Shown here one piece after another: positions 59,098 to 64,000 of a stretch of 64,000 nucleotides of DNA. Position 1 is the stretch's first letter, and each line of letters starts with the position of its first letter. Location of the stretch: NCBI GenBank assembly GCA_026419785.1, contig JAODTK010004998.1, positions 124,001 to 188,000 on the forward strand, given 5' to 3'. This stretch comes from Sclerodactyla briareus. Its lineage: Eukaryota; Echinodermata; Holothuroidea; Dendrochirotida; Sclerodactylidae. The notes beneath the pieces are model-generated. The model ran no database searches and was not told the DNA's origin. It was given only the letters and a program-made list of their open reading frames with translations. The position numbers and the translations under genes are program-made.

Positions 59098-59658
59098 CAA
59101 GGGCGGCGATCATGGGGGGGGGGGGGGGGGGGTTCGGCCTCCCCCATCCAATATTTGGTTGAGGGGCGCAATGCACTCTTGGGCCCCCCCCCCGGTCCCG
59201 GTGTTCCTCATCATGCGCCTGTGGTGGGCAATAAAATAGGGGACGTAATCTTGAGTATAAAATCGGCATTCCAAGTGATAGGTAAGTGGGTCATTGCAAT
59301 TTGTTGGTAAAATTGGATCCTGCACAATTTCGCGCTTCGCGCGAACGTTGGTTGTTGACATTGCCCATTTCCATTGCTCTTTCCTCATGACGTAACCCAC
59401 TTGTATCCGGTTTTTAGAATTCACATACCTTGAAATGGAGCCCTGAGGCGATGAGTTTTTAGAGAACCTTTTAAATAAAAAAATGTTTAATTTTAGAAAT
59501 ACTGCTTCTGTCCTATAAAGCATCTAGAACTTGCAATCTAGGGGCTGTCAAACAGAAACTTACTTGTGCGCTCCGCGCCAACCTGGGGTGGGCTCCCGCT
59601 TAGATAGTTTCATCTTGTCCGCCCCCCCCCCCATCGCTCAGACACATCGCCGCCCTTG
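59098..59658. mobile_element. 561-bp hAT-type miniature element with nested sequence
   Basis: The left end CAAGGGCGGCGAT and right end ATCGCCGCCCTTG are perfect inverted repeats of 13 bases. Flanks acaatgtg (59090-59097) and acaatggc (59659-59666) share six of eight bases, consistent with an old 8-bp target duplication. A G run (59115-59132) lies inside the left end and a C run (59621-59631) inside the right. The interior carries gcgcttcgcgcgaacg and gttgttgacattgcccattt, repeated inverted at 59770-59815. Confidence 0.7.
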
Positions 59659-59689
59659 ACAATGGCCGGAAACTATGCCTCATTTCGCT

Positions 59690-59872
59690 ATGTCATTTTC
59701 AGGTTTTGCGTTGTGCTGTGGACAATTCTAAATACCATGCAATGAGGTACGGTCATGGACGGAGCAATGGAAATGGGCAATGTCAACAACCAGGCCATGC
59801 GTTCGCGCGAGCGCGAGATTTTCAGGATCCAATTTGACCAACTACCATTGCACTGGCCCCCCTCTGTCACTT
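59690..59872 (-). mobile_element. Inverted partial copy of the 59.3-kb element interior
   Basis: The minus strand of about 59750-59865 repeats 59290-59390 (aattggatcctg, tcgcgcgaacg, ttgttgacattgcccatttc). The two copies are about 400 bp apart and could pair into a long stem. Confidence 0.6.
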
Positions 59873-60489
59873 AGATAGGCCTGAGTTTTTTACTCAAAGA
59901 TTTCGGCCCCTCATAATTCCTCATTCTATCTCTTGCGGACAACATGCTGCATGGGGGGACCCTTCTCATCGGGCCAGAGAGGTGATCAAATTAGGTAAAA
60001 GACAGAAAGAAGTTGAACGGCAACTGCGCGCGAAGCGCGACCGAAAATTTTGAAACGTTTGGACATATTCCATCGAAAAGTCAGGCAATCTTTTGGGATA
60101 TAACTTATTTCACCTGATTTCTAATCATTATCGTTTGCAGAACTTTGTGGGTTCCCTGCCGAATCTTCGACGGCTATTTTAAGGGGTTTTTCTGCTCGCA
60201 CCGTTTGCCCTGCCATGGACGGGGGGGGGAAATGTCCCCCCCCCCCATTCTCAAAAGTGGGGGGATATTCTATCGTTATCCCCCCACTCTCCCGGACGGA
60301 ATAAAAAAAATAATAGGCACATGCCCCATTTTGTAATCACAGTTGTTACGCTGATCGAGGGATTCAAATCTGAAAATTGTTAAGGCAATATTCCTCTTCC
60401 ATGGTCAAACTTCGGAAATAGGAAGAGCTGGCCCCTTACCTACTAGGATAACACTATCTGACTAGGAAATACAAGGACGAGATTGATAA
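59873..60489. other. Intergenic sequence with G/C-run element pieces
   Basis: gcgcgcgaagcgcgacc at about 60026 and the paired G/C runs at 60220-60300 (ggacgggggggggaaatgtc, caaaagtggggggatattct, cccccactctcccggacgg) are typical of the local miniature elements. No gene is seen. Confidence 0.35.
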
Positions 60490-60524
<35 letters not shown>

Positions 60525-60596
60525 GGGGGGGTTTTTTTTTTGGGGGGGGTGGTTTGGGGTTTTTGGGGGGGGTTTGGGGGGGGGGGGGGGGGGGGA
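60490..60596 (+). repeat. Second long G tract with T blocks
   Basis: About 40 G with one T at 60524, then ten T, then alternating G and T blocks, then a final 22-G run. Same caveats as for 4760-4877. Confidence 0.9.
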
Positions 60597-61490
60597 ACAT
60601 AAGAATTTTGGACACTAGCCGCGCAGGCAACAAGGTATAATATTGTACATCTTCTATAGAACCATTCGTACAAGCATTCACCCTTTGATTTCGCAATCAC
60701 GTCGGACATTCCGATCGAGACGTCTGAGACAAAAACAACAAACAATCCTCGCTGTGAGCAAATGACGAAGAGAATAACTCACAGAAATCATCAGCCTGTT
60801 CGCCCTGTTCGCTGTTATGGCCACTACACTAAAGTCGAAGGATTAACCCCCCCAATGGGGTTCTACTTGAGTTTCCGGATTGTATCGAATAAAGCCAAAA
60901 GTGCATAAGTTTTCCAAGTGCTCGCTTGCATGGCGTTTTTCTATCAGGCGTGGTATATGCGATGTAATGCTTCTATCATTTGATCACTCACATAATTTCA
61001 GGAGCTTTGGGAGACTACTGCCCCCCCCCACCCACAAAAATAGAAAAATTCGGGAATTTTTGGGGAAAGGCAAAGTGAGGAAAAGTCTGCAATTTTCTGC
61101 TGACGTGCCCTAGTTTCGATAACAAGCCCGGAAACATGCAAAAATGTTCCGCGCCCTGGCGCTCGCTGGTAGTTTTGAGAACTGACTCGATATCCGGGCA
61201 AATTTTTTTCTGCCCAAGTTTTGAATGTCACGTACGCCAATGACTTCCTCTTCGATCCCACCAGAGACCGTTTCGTAGACCCCTGGATCCCACGCGAACA
61301 AAGCCAGGTATTGAGAATGTAAGGAAAAAATACCATGTGTGAGATGCCGTAAATCATATTAGTATGCACATGCAACTTTTTTGTTTTTCTTAGACTCAAA
61401 TCACACATGTAGATGGGTGCTATCGATCCTGGCAAGTGCTTTTCCGGCGATCTATAGGTTAACTGGAAATTAAAATTCGTGTACGCTCGC
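60597..61490. other. Intergenic sequence
   Basis: Contains a C run (61021-61029) and ccgcgccctggcgctcgctgg at 61150. The minus-strand frame 60998-61495 is unrecognised and probably chance. Confidence 0.25.
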
Positions 61491-61491
61491 G

Positions 61492-61570
61492 GCACGATGG
61501 TGGCGCTCCGCTTAGATGGTCAATTGCTTTCGATTGTCCCCCCACTTTCAAGACGGATCGACGCCCCATG
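61492..61570 (-). mobile_element. End of a CTAAGCGGAGCGCCAC-bearing element
   Basis: The minus strand reads catggggcgtcgatccgtct, tgaaagtggggggac, then accatctaagcggagcgcca. The outer end matches the copy at 16755 and the inner core matches 50185 and 53900. Confidence 0.5.
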
Positions 61571-62455
61571 TGCCTGCCCTTAGTAGTGCACCGTGCACGA
61601 CCCATCTTCCACAAGTTGTCGCAACCATACATTGATTGCTGCCTACTCATTTTAAAATTTGCAAATAAACATGATAACCATGCCAAAATTCACGTGACCC
61701 GCCGGTGGCAGACCTACCTCTGTCGCCTCAACCCCCCCCCCCCCTTTAAAAACACATTGTTTACACCTTTGGGCATTCCATCGAGATTCTAGCAATATTT
61801 TGTACTTAGACTAAATTCCTTCACTTGAGTTTTGATCATTCCTGCCTTTTGGCAATGCAATTTGGTGGCGTTCGCCTTGCCGCATTTCCGATGCCCACCG
61901 TGTGCCCGCATAGTATAGTCATGTCACGCGTGCACCGGACAATTGGTCCGAACCCTGATAACAAAAAAAAAAAAGAAAAAGCAAAGATCCCGCCAGGTGG
62001 TAGACCTAGTAGAACTACCGCCGTCGCCTCAACGTACCCCTTCACCTCGAGATAGCGCTTCTATGTTGGTTTTATTTCTTTATTGACTATTCCACTGGTC
62101 CTCTAGCAGAAATCGACATGTTCAATGAAGGAGCCCACCAAGCTGGTAAAGCCAGTCTGTGCAACGTAAGGGATTAAAAGAGAACCCTCTTTTCATTGAT
62201 AGTTTAGAACAACCCCGATTGAATTCCAGGCATTTTTTATTTTTTGTTAAGAACACATATGTCTACCAATTAGGCACATCATATTTCCTGACCTACGGAC
62301 ACATGAAATACACGCGCGCGTAGCGCGCGAAAAATTCGAAAGATGGAGCAGCAAAATTCACTTCACTTGATCATTTAGGTCATTATGCATTCGTTTAAAC
62401 ACACTTTTCTGCTGATATGTCGATACATTGGTCCGCGAATAGATCTGGCTCAAAT
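61571..62455. other. Intergenic sequence
   Basis: Includes a C run (61731-61744), an A-rich patch (61964-61981) and acgcgcgcgtagcgcgcga (62312-62330), another CG palindrome of the local type. No gene is seen. Confidence 0.3.
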
Positions 62456-62457
62456 AT

Positions 62458-62557
62458 TGGTGGGGGGGGGGGTCAAAAATGCATTGCCGTCCCCCCTCAA
62501 CCAATTTATTGGTTGAGGGGGACGCCATAGCAGGCTCTCAGCATGTCGCGCCCCTGT
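62458..62557. mobile_element. Miniature element end with a perfect 14-bp hairpin
   Basis: After a G run (62462-62472), CCCCCTCAACCAAT (62492-62505) pairs perfectly with ATTGGTTGAGGGGG (62508-62521) across a TT loop. The block ends gcatgtcgcgcccctg, like a hAT-type right end. The same caaccaat..ttggttgagggg core, less perfect, lies at 59139-59166. Confidence 0.5.
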
Positions 62558-62900
62558 CCTGATAGCCATTTTTGACACCATTTAAAGAAAAAATCAACTT
62601 CTCGATTCTGGACATGCTGGCACTTGGAAATGCTTTTGTGTGTGGTTAAGCAAAAACATAAATATATATAATCAATTCAAATTCGTATCCCCACGGTTTT
62701 CCACGGATTGTGCTTTTCCTACTCCACCTGTCTGATAGCCATTTTTAACCATTTAAAAAAAAAAATCAACTTTTACCACTTCTTGTCGTCGTTTGTTCGT
62801 TCATTTTTTTTTCTGTTCGTTCGTTCGTTCATTCGTTTGTTATTTCGTTCGTTCGGCTGTTCTGTTCGTCACGTTGACCTAAAACTTTTAAACCGTACAT
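62558..62900. repeat. Short direct duplication and TTCG microsatellite
   Basis: gatagccatttttgacacca, ttt and aaaaaatcaactt at 62562-62600 recur at 62734-62772. A TTCG tract (about 62800-62870) follows. Confidence 0.6.
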
Positions 62901-63482
62901 GCGATCAGGTTTACAACTTGGTGGGGGGATAAGGCATGCCACTGGCTAGGCCGAGTTCCATTTTTGTTAGCATACTGTGATGTAGTTTTAATCCAATAAT
63001 TACCCCATTTGTATACCCACATCCCTTCCCTTGAACTCTCTGCGAGAGTGGTTTGTTTACATAACCTCCCACAGAGCTGCTTGTCAAGGTGACTGTTTAC
63101 TTGTTTTTGTCAGCAACTTGGAGGTGGCTGGAATCCGGGCATGGAGGAATAACAGACATTCTGTGGAATATTTTTGTCACCACTTCTCATGATGTAGGTG
63201 CTGGCTGACTTTCCATTGTGGATCCAAGTGTGTTTTCACTATTCACTGCTGTACAAGCCCTCTGAGTTGTGCTGGTACACATAAAGATGGTAGGAATGAG
63301 TTGTTGGGGACTTCGTGCGGGCATGATAGCATATTAGGCTACGGTGTGGGGACATGTTTCCAATCAAGTCCTTCAAAGTTCTGGCAGATGTCAGTGAAGG
63401 TCAATGTAAAATGTGGACAAACCATACATGTGGATTGGTGAAGAACCCGGCATTGATTCGCCACAGGAACTTTGCCGTCCGC
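62901..63482. other. Intergenic sequence
   Basis: Nothing recognised. Confidence 0.2.
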
Positions 63483-63672
63483 CAAGGGCGGCAGCCACTA
63501 GTCGGGTCCGCGGGGTCTATCATTACTCCCCCCCCCCCACACCTGGGAGGCCTCCATACATAATGATTTTTTCACACACAACCTGTTTCCCTCACGCTTC
63601 GTACCGCCCTCCCCCACCCCTCCCCCCCCCCCCCCTCAATTGCTCTTGATTTCATACATGGCTGCGCCCTTG
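63483..63672. mobile_element. 190-bp hAT-type miniature element
   Basis: The left end CAAGGGCGGCAGCCA and right end tggctgcgcccttg are inverted repeats with one extra base. Flanks ccgtccgc (63475-63482) and ctgcccgc (63673-63680) agree at six of eight positions. C runs occupy the interior (63529-63538 and 63621-63636). Same family as 49329-49495. Confidence 0.7.
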
Positions 63673-63680
63673 CTGCCCGC

Positions 63681-64000
63681 AGCTGCAAGACGTTTCGACT
63701 TGAGCTTGTTTTCCGAAGAAATGGAGGTTCAAACTGATATCAGCAGATTGACATCGAACTGCGATTAGTTCAGTGCACCCCCAGGAGGCAAGCCGGCGCA
63801 GAAATATAAAGATTAGAATAGAGAACTAGTAGTATCCTGTCGTAATTTCAACGTTTCGTGACTGCCTAATTGTTTAATTCTCAAATTTTATGTACCTGTG
63901 AATCCTTCGTCAGTGTACTTCCAAATTTGAAGGGAATGTGATTCGAACTTGGTTGGATTGGAACATGACTCTGTGACGTTTGTCACGATACTCGGTGCCC
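63681..64000. other. Right-edge sequence
   Basis: No gene or repeat recognised. Confidence 0.2.

Noticed and set aside
60443-60745. Proline-rich minus-strand frame.
   Set aside because: It is the second G tract read on the other strand.

Overview
The window is eukaryotic nuclear DNA, most likely from a marine invertebrate. The evidence is a multi-exon C2H2 zinc-finger locus with spliced introns, tRNA-derived SINE-like copies, CR1/Rex-like LINE 3' ends, hAT-type miniature transposons with 8-bp target duplications, GACA/GATA microsatellites and very abundant intronic satellites. A deuterostome such as an echinoderm or hemichordate fits the general look, but no sequence here proves it. No rRNA gene, canonical tRNA, CRISPR array or bacterial-type operon was seen.

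The only confidently coding content is on the minus strand. A long zinc-finger exon (about 26720-29497) carries roughly 30 tandem C2H2 fingers and has a splice acceptor at 29497/29498. To its right, upstream on the minus strand, lie short duplicated exons of three types. Type A (47875-47964) reads HIV..K.ETKDG-like, type C (46286-46374) reads DGDLVSVK-like, and type B (37690, 40689, 42195, 44120, 44638, 44814, 45595) reads NIVAIKTEPDSDID-like. All have CAG|GT or CAG|AT acceptors and phase-1 junctions; the cleanest B copy is exactly 84 nt and fully open. A second series in the same order, A, A, C, C, lies at 13460-7937 to the left of the finger exon. This suggests a tandem paralogue whose finger exon lies off the left edge.

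The introns are filled with satellites. An 84-bp satellite occupies 873-4370, 6268-6935 and 37985-38272. A roughly 320-bp dimeric satellite rich in TGACCT half-sites occupies 5470-6267, 18480-21985, 40960-41810 and 42610-43250, and has a higher-order period of about 1475 bp at 18960-21960. A related roughly 165-bp satellite occupies 24480-26412. TGACC-rich dispersed units lie at 30100-30850, 34980-36300, 38690-40260 and 55290-56160. The same leader and tail sequences recur at the ends of these arrays, next to the duplicated exons, so exon and satellite intron appear to have been copied together.

Right of about 48 kb the sequence is mostly intergenic and holds many G-rich, inverted-end miniature elements plus LINE scraps. 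Two extreme G tracts (4760-4877 and 60490-60596) stand out. Finger spacing averages about 81 bp instead of 84, and the 84-nt exons vary from 80 to 86 nt, so either residual long-read indels or real decay affects the window. Frame breaks in host exons should be read with that in mind.
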